DNA of 12,955 nucleotides from CAYFVR01 sp046541515 (GCA_046541515.1 JBKHDD010000141.1:1-12955); one strand, 5' to 3'; numbered from the stretch's first letter, positions 7,267-12,955 are shown. The notes: generated by a model from the letters alone, not told the origin. Numbers and translations: made by a program.

Positions 7267-8721
7267 TCAGCAGGGGTTGCCCACGCCCAATTCCTTCTCC
7301 AGCTTGCGATGGTGCTTCCCAAGGGTCTGCCGCGAGAGTCCCACCAGACGGGCGGCCAGGGCCTTGTTGCCCTTGGCCCGACGCATGGATTCGGCCACCA
7401 GCATCAGCATGGCGTCCCGATAGTTGGGCAGAATGTTCATTTGGGAAAAGGGATTGCCCTCCCGGAGGCAATGGGAGCGCAGTCGGGGCGGGGTGGCGTG
7501 GTTTCGCAGTTTTTCGGCGACAGCTTCAACCTTGAGGGTTTTGCCGGAATCCCGCGTCGCCACGTCGTGCACCAGGGAGGCCAGCTCCCGAACGTTTCCG
7601 GGAAAAGGATGGTTTTGAAGCAACGGAATCACGTCCTTGCAAATCGAGGGCTTGGACCGCCCCAGGGCTTGGCATGTTTTTTCCAGAAAATGGTCCAGCA
7701 AAAGGGGAATGTCTTCCGGCCGTTCCCGGAGCGGAGGGATCGGCAAGGCATGGGTATGGAGCCGGTAGTAGAGATCCCGACGAAAATGGCCCGCTTTCAC
7801 CCGTTCGGACAGATCAAGATGGGTGGCGGTGACGATTCGGAGATCGACCTTTCGCGGGGTATCCGCGCCCAGCGGCAGGTATTCCCGATCCTGAATCAAT
7901 TTGAGCAGTTTGACCTGACAAGCCGGGGAAAGATCGCCGATTTCGTCCAAGAACAGCGTCCCGCCATCGGCCTTCCGAAACAGTCCCTCCCGCGCCGTAT
8001 CCGCGCCGGGGAAGGCCCCCTTCGCATGGCCGAAAAGGGTGTCGGCGAACATTCCTTCGTCCAGTCCCGAAATGCTCACGCCGACGAACGCCCCGCGGCG
8101 ACCGCTGCAAGCGTGAATCGATTCCGCCAGGAGACTTTTTCCCGATCCGGTTTCGCCGGTGACAAGGACCGGCATGTCGGAGCGGGAAACCGCTTCCACG
8201 TTTCGAAACAGCGCGAACATCGCCGGGCTTCGCGTGATCATCCCGGCGAAGGCCTCCGGTTTTTCCAGGCGCGCCTCCCGGCAGCCATGGGCGTGGCTTT
8301 GAAGACACTCAATTTCCTGTCGCATTTTGCGAAATTCCACCGCCCGACGAATGGCGTAGACCATCCGGCTTTCGTCCACCGGTTTGGTCAGGTAATCAAA
8401 TGCGCCCCGGCGCATACAGCGGATGGCGGTATCGAGGTCCTGAACGCCGGTGATGACCACCACGGGGATTTCCGGGTATTTTTCTGAAATCTGGAGCAAC
8501 AAGTCTTCCCCGCTGATGTGGGGCATCACCAGATCCAACAGGATGAGTTCCACGGTCCGATTTTTCAGGATGCCCATCACGCGGCGCGGGTCGTCCGCGC
8601 CGATCAAGTGATCGATCTCCCGGGATTTCATCAAAAATTCGATGCTTTCCCGCGATATCCGGTCGTCGTCCACAAGCAGGATCGGATCGGCGGGATAGTG
8701 GTTGATCGGATTTGTGGTCAT
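7267..8721 (-). CDS. NtrC-family response regulator (REC-AAA+-Fis) with GAFPGA loop
   Basis: A 484-residue regulator. The receiver (about 13-128) has D18-D20, phosphoacceptor D63 in 'ILLDLVMP', T91 and K113 ('TKPV'). The sigma-54-interaction AAA+ domain (about 158-390) has Walker A 'GETGSGKS' 189-196, Walker B 'GGTLFLDEIGDL' 253-264, and the arginine-finger region 'FRRDLYYRLHTHALPIPPLRER'. A Fis-type helix-turn-helix closes the protein ('NKALAARLVGLSRQTLGKHH', about 450-472). The sigma-54 contact loop reads GAFPGA (235-240), with Pro238 replacing the Thr of GAFTGA. The family's usual job is phosphorylation-dependent sigma-54 activation; the substitution makes that doubtful here. AAGGA stands seven nt before the ATG. 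The gene follows the soluble kinase by 34 nt, the classic kinase-regulator pairing. Confidence 0.94.
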   Translation of the reverse strand: MTTNPINHYPADPILLVDDDRISRESIEFLMKSREIDHLIGADDPRRVMGILKNRTVELILLDLVMPHISGEDLLLQISEKYPEIPVVVITGVQDLDTAIRCMRRGAFDYLTKPVDESRMVYAIRRAVEFRKMRQEIECLQSHAHGCREARLEKPEAFAGMITRSPAMFALFRNVEAVSRSDMPVLVTGETGSGKSLLAESIHACSGRRGAFVGVSISGLDEGMFADTLFGHAKGAFPGADTAREGLFRKADGGTLFLDEIGDLSPACQVKLLKLIQDREYLPLGADTPRKVDLRIVTATHLDLSERVKAGHFRRDLYYRLHTHALPIPPLRERPEDIPLLLDHFLEKTCQALGRSKPSICKDVIPLLQNHPFPGNVRELASLVHDVATRDSGKTLKVEAVAEKLRNHATPPRLRSHCLREGNPFSQMNILPNYRDAMLMLVAESMRRAKGNKALAARLVGLSRQTLGKHHRKLEKELGVGNPC

Positions 8722-8755
8722 TTGGACGTCCTTTTTTATTTGGGCGATGGGTGGG

Positions 8756-10438
8756 CTATGAATCCAGTTCGTCTTGTTCCGATGGTTCCGGCGAAAATCC
8801 GTTTTCGTCGAGGGAGGGATCGTCCCGTTGCGCCACCGGCAGGATCACCCGCGCCCGGGCGCCGACGCCTTCCCGGTTTTCAAAAACCAGTTTTCCCTCG
8901 TGATCCCGGACAATTTTATCGGAAACCGCCAGCCCAAGCCCCATGCCGCCGTATTCCCGGCGGGTGGTGAAGAAGGGCTCGACGATCCGCTTTCGGTTCT
9001 CCTCGGGAATGCCGGGGCCGTCGTCCTCCACGCGGATTTCCACCGTTTCGCCCGTCTCGCCTCGGCGGGTTTGGATTCGCACCGCCCCCGGTTTTCCATC
9101 CATGGCGATGCATGCATTTTGCAACAGGTTAACCACCACCTGTTCCAGCCGTTGCCCGTTCCCGATCACGGGCGGCGTTTCGTCCAGTTCGACCCGAACG
9201 TCGAAAGATGCTTTCTTCAGCAGGGGTTCCATTAGCCGGACCGAACGCCCGATTACGGCGGATAAATCCAGGAGCTGATTGCGGCGGTAGTTTCCGGGTC
9301 GGCTGTATTCTTTCAGGTCGGTCACGACGCCGCTGATTCGTTCGCAGCTTTCCTGGATGTTGGAAAACGCCCGCGTCATCTGCCGGCGGAGATCGGAAAA
9401 ACCGTAGGCCCCGACGCGGAAGTCGGGTTCTTTTTCGACGTGGGCGGCCACCACCGGCAACACCCCGTTCCAGATGTTCCGAAGGGCCTGGGCGTTGCTT
9501 TGGATGGCGTGGTTGGGATTGTTGATTTCGTGGGCCATTCCGGCAATCAAAACCCCCAGGGAAGCCAGGCGGGCGACGTGGTTCAGCTTTTCCTCCCGAT
9601 CCCGCTCCCGGGCCTCCGCCGCTTTTTGTTCCCGCAGATCGCGGGAAATGCACACGATCCGAAACGGGTTGCCGTTGTCGTCCAGAATTCGGATCGCCCG
9701 AAACTCCATGGGGATGGGTTCGCCGGTTCGGGTGATGGATCGGTATTCGATTCCCGAGCGATCGGCGCGATCCAGGGCCTGGTCGGCTTCTCGGGCCACC
9801 CGATCCCGGTCTTCCGGATGCGCCAAATCAAAAACCGTTTCGACGTCGGCCAGGAGGTCGGCCGCCGAGTCGAAACCTCGAAGCCGGGCCGCCGCGCGGT
9901 TGGCGGTCAGGATGACCCCGGCGGGGTCGCAAAGGGTGACGGAATCCGGAAGGCAATTTAGGACGGTTTCATACAGGCGCTTGGTGGCGCGGAGGTTGCG
10001 CGCTTCGGTTTCCCGAAGGCGGATTTCGTTTTCCAGCCGCTTTCGGCGGCTGATGTCGTGGTAGTTGAAGAGCAGTCTGGTCGGCGGGCGGCCTTCGCCA
10101 AGGGGCGCGACCTTGGCTTCGAAGGTGTACTCCGCGCCGTCCGGGGCGGTGAAGTCGGCGTCCAGCCGCTGGGGCGTTCCGGTTTCCACGACGCGATTGA
10201 TGGCTGCGCGAACCCGTTCCCGGGAGGGGGATTTAAAATGTTTTTCGGGATAAGTCCCTAAAACATCCTCCGGCCGAATGCCCGGAAGGGTCCGGTTGAT
10301 GTATTCCATCCGGCCCGTGGCGTCGGCGACCAGCACGAAATCATAGCTGTTTTGAAAAATGGCGTCCCAGAAGGGGGTGGGGTCGGTCGGTTCCGACGGC
10401 GGCGGGGGTGGCGGAGGAAGCGGCAAAACGATCCTCAT
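8756..10438 (-). CDS. soluble two-PAS sensor histidine kinase (NtrB-like core)
   Basis: A 560-residue protein with no membrane segment or signal peptide. The N-terminus contains seven consecutive prolines (8-14). PAS domains follow at about 22-133 ('FWDAIFQNSYDFVLVAD') and 152-272 ('YETVLNCLPDSVTLCDPAG'). The kinase core has H303 in 'GMAHEINNPNHAI', N441 in 'NLLQNACIAMDG', G1 'DDGPGIP' 472-478, F-box 'VEPFFTTRR' and a G2 'GGMGLGL' 497-503. The H-box type and the adjoining gene make it the likely partner of the NtrC-like regulator. It is the first gene of the operon. The ATG at 10438 is the only start available in frame, since a stop occurs about 10 codons upstream, but no clear Shine-Dalgarno precedes it. 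Weak initiation plus the proline run suggests low or EF-P-dependent translation. The signal is unknown. Confidence 0.92.
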   Translation of the reverse strand: MRIVLPLPPPPPPPSEPTDPTPFWDAIFQNSYDFVLVADATGRMEYINRTLPGIRPEDVLGTYPEKHFKSPSRERVRAAINRVVETGTPQRLDADFTAPDGAEYTFEAKVAPLGEGRPPTRLLFNYHDISRRKRLENEIRLRETEARNLRATKRLYETVLNCLPDSVTLCDPAGVILTANRAAARLRGFDSAADLLADVETVFDLAHPEDRDRVAREADQALDRADRSGIEYRSITRTGEPIPMEFRAIRILDDNGNPFRIVCISRDLREQKAAEARERDREEKLNHVARLASLGVLIAGMAHEINNPNHAIQSNAQALRNIWNGVLPVVAAHVEKEPDFRVGAYGFSDLRRQMTRAFSNIQESCERISGVVTDLKEYSRPGNYRRNQLLDLSAVIGRSVRLMEPLLKKASFDVRVELDETPPVIGNGQRLEQVVVNLLQNACIAMDGKPGAVRIQTRRGETGETVEIRVEDDGPGIPEENRKRIVEPFFTTRREYGGMGLGLAVSDKIVRDHEGKLVFENREGVGARARVILPVAQRDDPSLDENGFSPEPSEQDELDS

Positions 10439-10493
10439 TTTTCGGAGGGTGAGGGATTTTGAGTGATTTTTTCAATTTGGTACCGTGTGAAAA

Positions 10494-10514
10494 CTCGAAT
10501 TGCAAGCTCGAATT
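10494..10514. repeat. direct repeat CTCGAATT x2, possible operator
   Basis: CTCGAATT occurs at 10494-10501 and again at 10507-10514, a 13-nt period. It lies 56-76 nt upstream of the soluble kinase start and overlaps the weak minus-strand promoter candidate. Spaced repeats in this position often bind a regulator. No protein can be assigned. Confidence 0.3.
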
Positions 10515-10584
10515 TTGAGAAGGTTGGAAAAATTGAGAATGTGGTAAAAAAATTAACGCAGGGAGTATTTTCCCGGATTTTGCC

Positions 10585-10680
10585 CATCCCTTGGCCATGG
10601 GAAAGACGCGGGGTGAAACGCCCCTTTTTTTGGGGCGATTGTAGGAGGCCGACCCATGGGGTGCGGGTGTCGCCATCCTC
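10585..10680. repeat. palindromic repeat-like segment with alternative hairpins
   Basis: GGGG (10610-10613), CCCC (10621-10624), seven Ts (10625-10631) and GGGGCG (10632-10637) allow two exclusive hairpins. GGGG-CCCC followed by T7 is a plus-strand terminator form. CGCCCC-GGGGCG with T7 as loop competes with it. CCCAT...ATGGG (around 10584-10600) and the palindrome CCCATGGG (10653-10660) flank this. The 'TTGTAGGAGGCCGACC...GGGTGTCGCC' stretch resembles, from memory, dispersed 'GTAGGGGCGACC' palindromic repeats of several bacterial genomes. That resemblance is unverified. Confidence 0.4.
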
Positions 10681-10736
10681 CTTCGACAATCAAATTTTGC
10701 AATAAACATTGGATATTAAATTGTTTGTTTAGATGA
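10656..10736 (+). CDS. possible 26-residue Cys-rich microprotein (doubtful)
   Basis: ATG at 10656 is preceded by AGGAGG (10643-10648) with a seven-nt gap, a near-ideal ribosome-binding site. The frame reads 'MGCGCRHPPSTIKFCNKHW...' to TGA at 10734, with four cysteines in 26 residues. Against it: the site and start fall inside a palindromic, repeat-like segment, a terminator-like hairpin lies just upstream, and no promoter is evident. I recognise no homologue. Treat it as a candidate only. Confidence 0.15.
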   Translation: MGCGCRHPPSTIKFCNKHWILNCLFR

Positions 10737-10970
10737 ATTCGCCGCCTGAATGGATACCTTGGTGCCGGAGGGTTTACATGATGTCTGTCCGACGATGCCG
10801 GAAAACCAGGGTCGTGGCGGGTAGGCCGGAGGCCGCCAGGCTATCTTTATGGAAATGCCGGCCAAGCCGAAAAAAGCGCAAGGCGGGGTTGGGGTTCCGG
10901 AAAATTTCTTTTTATTTCAAATGCTTTTTCGGTACAGGCAGGTTTTTCCGCCTTTGCATGAATTTTTTTC

Positions 10971-10997
10971 TAAAGTTTCCCGCCCGCCCGCCGATAC
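10971..10997 (+). promoter_or_regulatory. sigma-28 (FliA) flagellar promoter
   Basis: TAAAGTTT (10971-10978) and GCCGATAC (10990-10997) are separated by exactly 11 nt. The first matches the FliA -35 consensus 8/8, and the second matches the -10 consensus GCCGATAA 7/8. A T-rich run (AATTTTTTTC) lies immediately upstream. It places the flagellin genes in the late, FlgM/FliA-controlled class and gives a leader of roughly 165-170 nt. Confidence 0.92.
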
Positions 10998-10999
10998 TG

Positions 11000-11170
11000 G
11001 AGTCAAACGGCGGCCGGAAACCGGAAAGGAGGTGAAACGGGCAGGCCGGAATCGTCGGGAAGATCGGAAAACTGGAAAACCGAATTTCATGTTTCAGGCC
11101 GGCGAAAGCGCGGCCCATCCAACTCTCCGGCCAGAACGGCCGGAAATGAACTCCAGAAAGGAGAATTACC
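11000..11170 (+). promoter_or_regulatory. structured 5' leader of the first flagellin mRNA
   Basis: The untranslated leader contains a seven-pair hairpin, TCCGGCC-AGAAC-GGCCGGA (11126-11144), then a four-pair hairpin, CTCC-AGAAA-GGAG (11151-11163), that contains the ribosome-binding site. GGA triplets recur about ten times (for example 11016, 11023, 11028, 11048, 11058, 11066, 11074, 11142, 11160), as in CsrA-controlled leaders. A perfect Shine-Dalgarno-like AAAGGAGGTGA at 11025-11035 is not followed by a start codon at usable spacing. Flagellin control by CsrA/FliW is known in other bacteria; its use here is inference. Confidence 0.5.
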
Positions 11171-11983
11171 ATGGCGATGAGCGATATTTCTTTGACTTCC
11201 GGAATGCGGACCAACCTGTTGAACCTTCAGAGCGCCACCAGCCTTTTGGATCGGACCCAGACTCGACTGTCCACCGGCAAAAAGGTCAACACGGCTCTGG
11301 ACAATCCCACCAACTTCTTCGCGGCCCAGGGGCACACCAACCGCGCCTCCGACCTTTCCGCCCGAAAAGACGGTATGAGTGAAGGCATCCAGACCATCAA
11401 AGCGGCCGACGCGGGCATCAAAGGCATAACCGGTCTGATCGAAGCCGCCAAGGGCTTGGCCCAGTCCGCACGTTCGGCGGATGAGGATGGTCGCGATGAT
11501 CTTTCTGTTCAGTTTGATGCATTGCTTGGGCAAATTGATGACCTCGCTGACGATTCCGGTTACAAGGGTATCAATTTGCTGGATTCCGGTGAATTGACGG
11601 TGGATTTCAATGAAGAGGGCGACAGCGAAGTAAAGGTCAAAGGATTCGATGCGAGTAGCGGGGGGCTTGGGATTGGTGCAGCAACGGATGCTTGGGTAGA
11701 TGACGAGGACATTGATGCGGCCGTGGAAGACCTTAACACCGCGCAGGGCACCTTGCGAAGCGAATCGGCCGCCTTGGCCACCAATCTCAGCGTCATCAAT
11801 ATCCGGCAGGATTTCACCGACGAGATGATCAGCACTCTCCAAGCCGGCGCGGATAACCTGACGCTCGCGGACATGAATGAAGAAGGCGCCAATATGCTGA
11901 TGCTCCAGACCCGGCAACAGCTCGGCACCACGGCTCTCAGCCTCTCGGCCCAGGCCGCCCAATCCGTGCTTCGCCTTTTCTAA
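11171..11983 (+). CDS. flagellin, first tandem copy
   Basis: A 270-residue flagellin, the structural subunit of the filament, exported by the flagellar type III apparatus without a cleaved signal. The N-terminal D0/D1 region is typical: 'SLTSGMRTNLLNLQ', then 'RLSTGKKVNTALDNPTNFFAA' split at 32-52, and 'GIQTIKAADAGI'. The C-terminal D1/D0 region includes 'SVINIRQDF', 'GADNLTLADMNEEGANML' and the final 'QSVLRLF'. Between about 137 and 185 there is only a small acidic linker, so outer D2/D3 domains are essentially absent, giving a short-type flagellin. It contains no cysteine. The ATG is fixed by AAAGGAG seven nt upstream. The stretch 11475-11720, which covers the linker, is visibly less GC-rich than either end, and its codon choice differs from copy two. 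FliA-dependent transcription is expected. Confidence 0.97.
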   Translation: MAMSDISLTSGMRTNLLNLQSATSLLDRTQTRLSTGKKVNTALDNPTNFFAAQGHTNRASDLSARKDGMSEGIQTIKAADAGIKGITGLIEAAKGLAQSARSADEDGRDDLSVQFDALLGQIDDLADDSGYKGINLLDSGELTVDFNEEGDSEVKVKGFDASSGGLGIGAATDAWVDDEDIDAAVEDLNTAQGTLRSESAALATNLSVINIRQDFTDEMISTLQAGADNLTLADMNEEGANMLMLQTRQQLGTTALSLSAQAAQSVLRLF

Positions 11984-12010
11984 ATTCGTTTCGAAGATGA
12001 CGATTGGCAG

Positions 12011-12033
12011 CGTTGGGCTACTTTTTTCCAACG
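12011..12033 (+). repeat. inter-flagellin hairpin
   Basis: CGTTGG (12011-12016) can pair with CCAACG (12028-12033), with one inner G-U, around a T-rich loop. It lies midway in the 109-nt gap between the flagellin genes. The T run is in the loop rather than after the stem, so this is not a normal terminator. It may stabilise or process a shared transcript. I see no second FliA promoter in this gap. Confidence 0.3.
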
Positions 12034-12072
12034 GTGGTGCAACGAACTTTTCGGCAAGAAATGTCGAGTGAT

Positions 12073-12085
12073 CTCCAGAAAGGAG
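12073..12085 (+). promoter_or_regulatory. ribosome-binding-site hairpin of the second flagellin
   Basis: CTCC-AGAAA-GGAG is identical, loop included, to 11151-11163 before the first flagellin, and sits at the same seven-nt distance from ATG. Here T-A adds a fifth pair. Conservation between otherwise different leaders suggests the element is selected, or that it was copied with the gene. Confidence 0.5.
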
Positions 12086-12092
12086 AGAAATC

Positions 12093-12955
12093 ATGGCAAT
12101 GAGCGATATCTCCCTAACTTCAGGGATGCGTACCAATCTTTTGAACCTCCAGAGCGCCACGAATCTTTTGGACCGCACCCAGACCCGCCTTTCCACGGGC
12201 AAGAAAGTCAACACCGCGCTGGACAATCCCACCAATTTTTTTGCGGCTCAAGGGCACAGCAATCGCGCTTCCGACCTCTCGGCCCGGAAGGACGGCATGG
12301 CCGAGGGTATTCAGACCATCAAGGCGGCCGATGCGGGCATCAAGGCCATTACCGGTTTGATCGAAGCGGCCAAGGGTTTGGCCCAGTCCGCTCGGTCGGC
12401 GGATGCAACCGGACGAGAAGATCTGGCCGCGCAGTTCGATGCGCTTCGCGGTCAGATCGACGATCTCGCCGGGGATTCCGGATACAAAGGCATCAACCTG
12501 CTCGCCAAGGATTCGGAACTGACGGTTGAATTCGACGAGGAAGGCGACAGCAAGGTCTTGGTCGAGGGATTCGATGCCAGCACGGGAGGTGACGATGCCG
12601 AAACGGATGGGTTGAAAATCCGGGCCGCCGAGACAGCGGACCTCGACGGTGATCCGGCGACAGATCCCCCTACTACCGCTTGGGCGCAAGATTCGCAAAT
12701 CGATCAGGCGGTGTCGGATTTGAATGCTGCACTTGGAACCTTGCGCAAGGAATCCGCCTCTTTGGCCACCAACCTCAGCGTCATCAATATTCGGCAAGAT
12801 TTCACCGATGAAATGATTGGCACCCTCCAAGCGGGAGCCGATAATTTGACTCTGGCCGACATGAACGAAGAAGGCGCCAACATGCTGATGCTCCAGACCC
12901 GGCAGCAGCTCGGCACCACGGCCCTCAGCCTTTCGGCCCAGGCCGCCCAGTCGGT
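12093..12955 (+). CDS. flagellin, second tandem copy, 3'-truncated by the window edge
   Basis: The frame is open from ATG at 12093 to the window end (287 complete codons). It stops at '...SAQAAQSV', so only about four residues (LRLF by analogy) and the stop are missing. The D0/D1 ends are nearly identical to copy one at protein level. The central region is about 21 residues longer: from 160 it reads 'FDASTGGDDAETDGLKI', then an acidic 'ADLDGDPATDPP' (182-193), before returning to the shared 'DLNAALGTLRKES'. 'DLDGDPATD' has the acidic spacing of some calcium-binding loops, but no function can be claimed. AAAGGAG lies seven nt before ATG. With no visible promoter in the gap, it is probably co-transcribed with copy one. 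Two flagellins of different linker length suggest a filament built from more than one subunit. Confidence 0.96.
   Translation, partial: MAMSDISLTSGMRTNLLNLQSATNLLDRTQTRLSTGKKVNTALDNPTNFFAAQGHSNRASDLSARKDGMAEGIQTIKAADAGIKAITGLIEAAKGLAQSARSADATGREDLAAQFDALRGQIDDLAGDSGYKGINLLAKDSELTVEFDEEGDSKVLVEGFDASTGGDDAETDGLKIRAAETADLDGDPATDPPTTAWAQDSQIDQAVSDLNAALGTLRKESASLATNLSVINIRQDFTDEMIGTLQAGADNLTLADMNEEGANMLMLQTRQQLGTTALSLSAQAAQS

Larger units (their letters stand above)
10439..10970. other. divergent intergenic region, no convincing gene
   Basis: This stretch of about 530 nt separates the minus-strand kinase operon from the flagellin promoter. It is distinctly more AT-rich than the flanking genes, especially 10440-10560 and 10680-10735. 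It holds a short direct repeat (10494-10514), a palindromic, repeat-like segment (about 10585-10680), and a microORF candidate (10656-10736). The kinase operon's promoter must lie here, but I find no clear sigma-70 or sigma-54 pair. The best minus-strand candidate is TTGCAA (10505-10500) then TACCAA (10482-10477), spacing 17, with a poor -10. From 10737 to 10970 I see three TGCCGG copies and no other structure. Confidence 0.6.

Noticed and set aside
7235..7269. Selenocysteine insertion at the regulator's UGA, using the adjacent hairpin as a bacterial SECIS
   Set aside because: The hairpin is close enough to UGA, but its AAUCC loop lacks the G expected at the start of a bacterial SECIS loop. 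The predicted Sec would also follow a normal Fis-domain end, with no redox motif beyond Cys-Sec. Readthrough in general is kept as a finding; Sec is not claimed.
10341..10709. Minus-strand frame of about 120 codons across the intergenic region, beginning near '...MATPAPHGSAS'
   Set aside because: GGAGG abuts the internal ATG with no spacing. The frame crosses the T7/palindromic block and the start of the kinase gene in a different frame, and resembles no family I know.
10737..10900. Possible riboswitch (cyclic di-GMP or cobalamin) in the region with TGCCGG repeats
   Set aside because: I could not match the conserved cores of these classes, and the segment lies upstream of the mapped-looking FliA promoter, so it would not be in the flagellin transcript.
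10733..11035. 100-codon plus-strand frame overlapping the microORF stop as ATGA
   Set aside because: It runs through the FliA promoter into the flagellin leader, has no independent ribosome-binding site, and reads as Arg/Phe/Cys-rich translation of non-coding DNA.
10849..11382. Plus-strand frame spanning the flagellin promoter, leader and 5' end
   Set aside because: It is out of frame with the clear flagellin and includes the promoter itself.

Overview
The window is GC-rich, double-stranded gene-dense DNA from a flagellated Gram-negative bacterium. Several traits fit a Desulfobacterota (deltaproteobacterial) genome: a signalling operon rich in PAS kinases, a sigma-54-activator-like response regulator, short flagellins with the 'ALDNPTNFF' N-terminal signature, and an acyl-CoA dehydrogenase of the kind common in fatty-acid- or aromatic-degrading sulfate reducers. 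This placement is inference from protein style; no rRNA or marker gene is present.

Layout. (1) Positions 1-1191 (+) are the 3' part of an acyl-CoA dehydrogenase, closed by a strong intrinsic terminator at about 1211-1254. (2) Positions 1363-2460 (+) encode an exported FecR-domain protein with a long, very basic helical C-terminus. (3) Positions 2536-10438 are a minus-strand run of four signalling genes. In transcription order they are a soluble two-PAS histidine kinase (10438-8756), a REC-AAA+-Fis response regulator (8721-7267), a membrane-anchored four-PAS hybrid kinase with a C-terminal receiver (7124-3816), and a receiver-histidine kinase fusion (3819-2536) that overlaps its upstream partner by ATGA. 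A GNRA-loop hairpin with a short T run at 2471-2489 probably ends this operon. (4) Positions 10439-10970 are an AT-richer, non-coding divergent intergenic region with palindromic, repeat-like DNA. (5) A near-perfect FliA (sigma-28) promoter at 10971-10997 drives a leader of about 170 nt and two tandem flagellin genes (11171-11983 and 12093 to the window end).

How the parts may work together. The kinases carry three receiver domains between them and the regulator, but only one DNA-binding output. This suggests a branched phosphorelay feeding one transcription factor. That factor has proline in place of the central threonine of the GAFTGA loop, so its use of sigma-54 is uncertain. The operon diverges from late-class flagellin genes, which makes a link to motility plausible but unproven. 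The flagellin leader looks set up for post-transcriptional control: the ribosome-binding site lies in a small hairpin repeated before both flagellin genes, and GGA triplets are frequent.

The least conventional signals are the altered GAFTGA loop, a protein-like reading frame that continues past the regulator's UGA stop through a strong hairpin into the next gene's start, and the structured flagellin leader. I see no CRISPR array, transposase, tRNA or rRNA.
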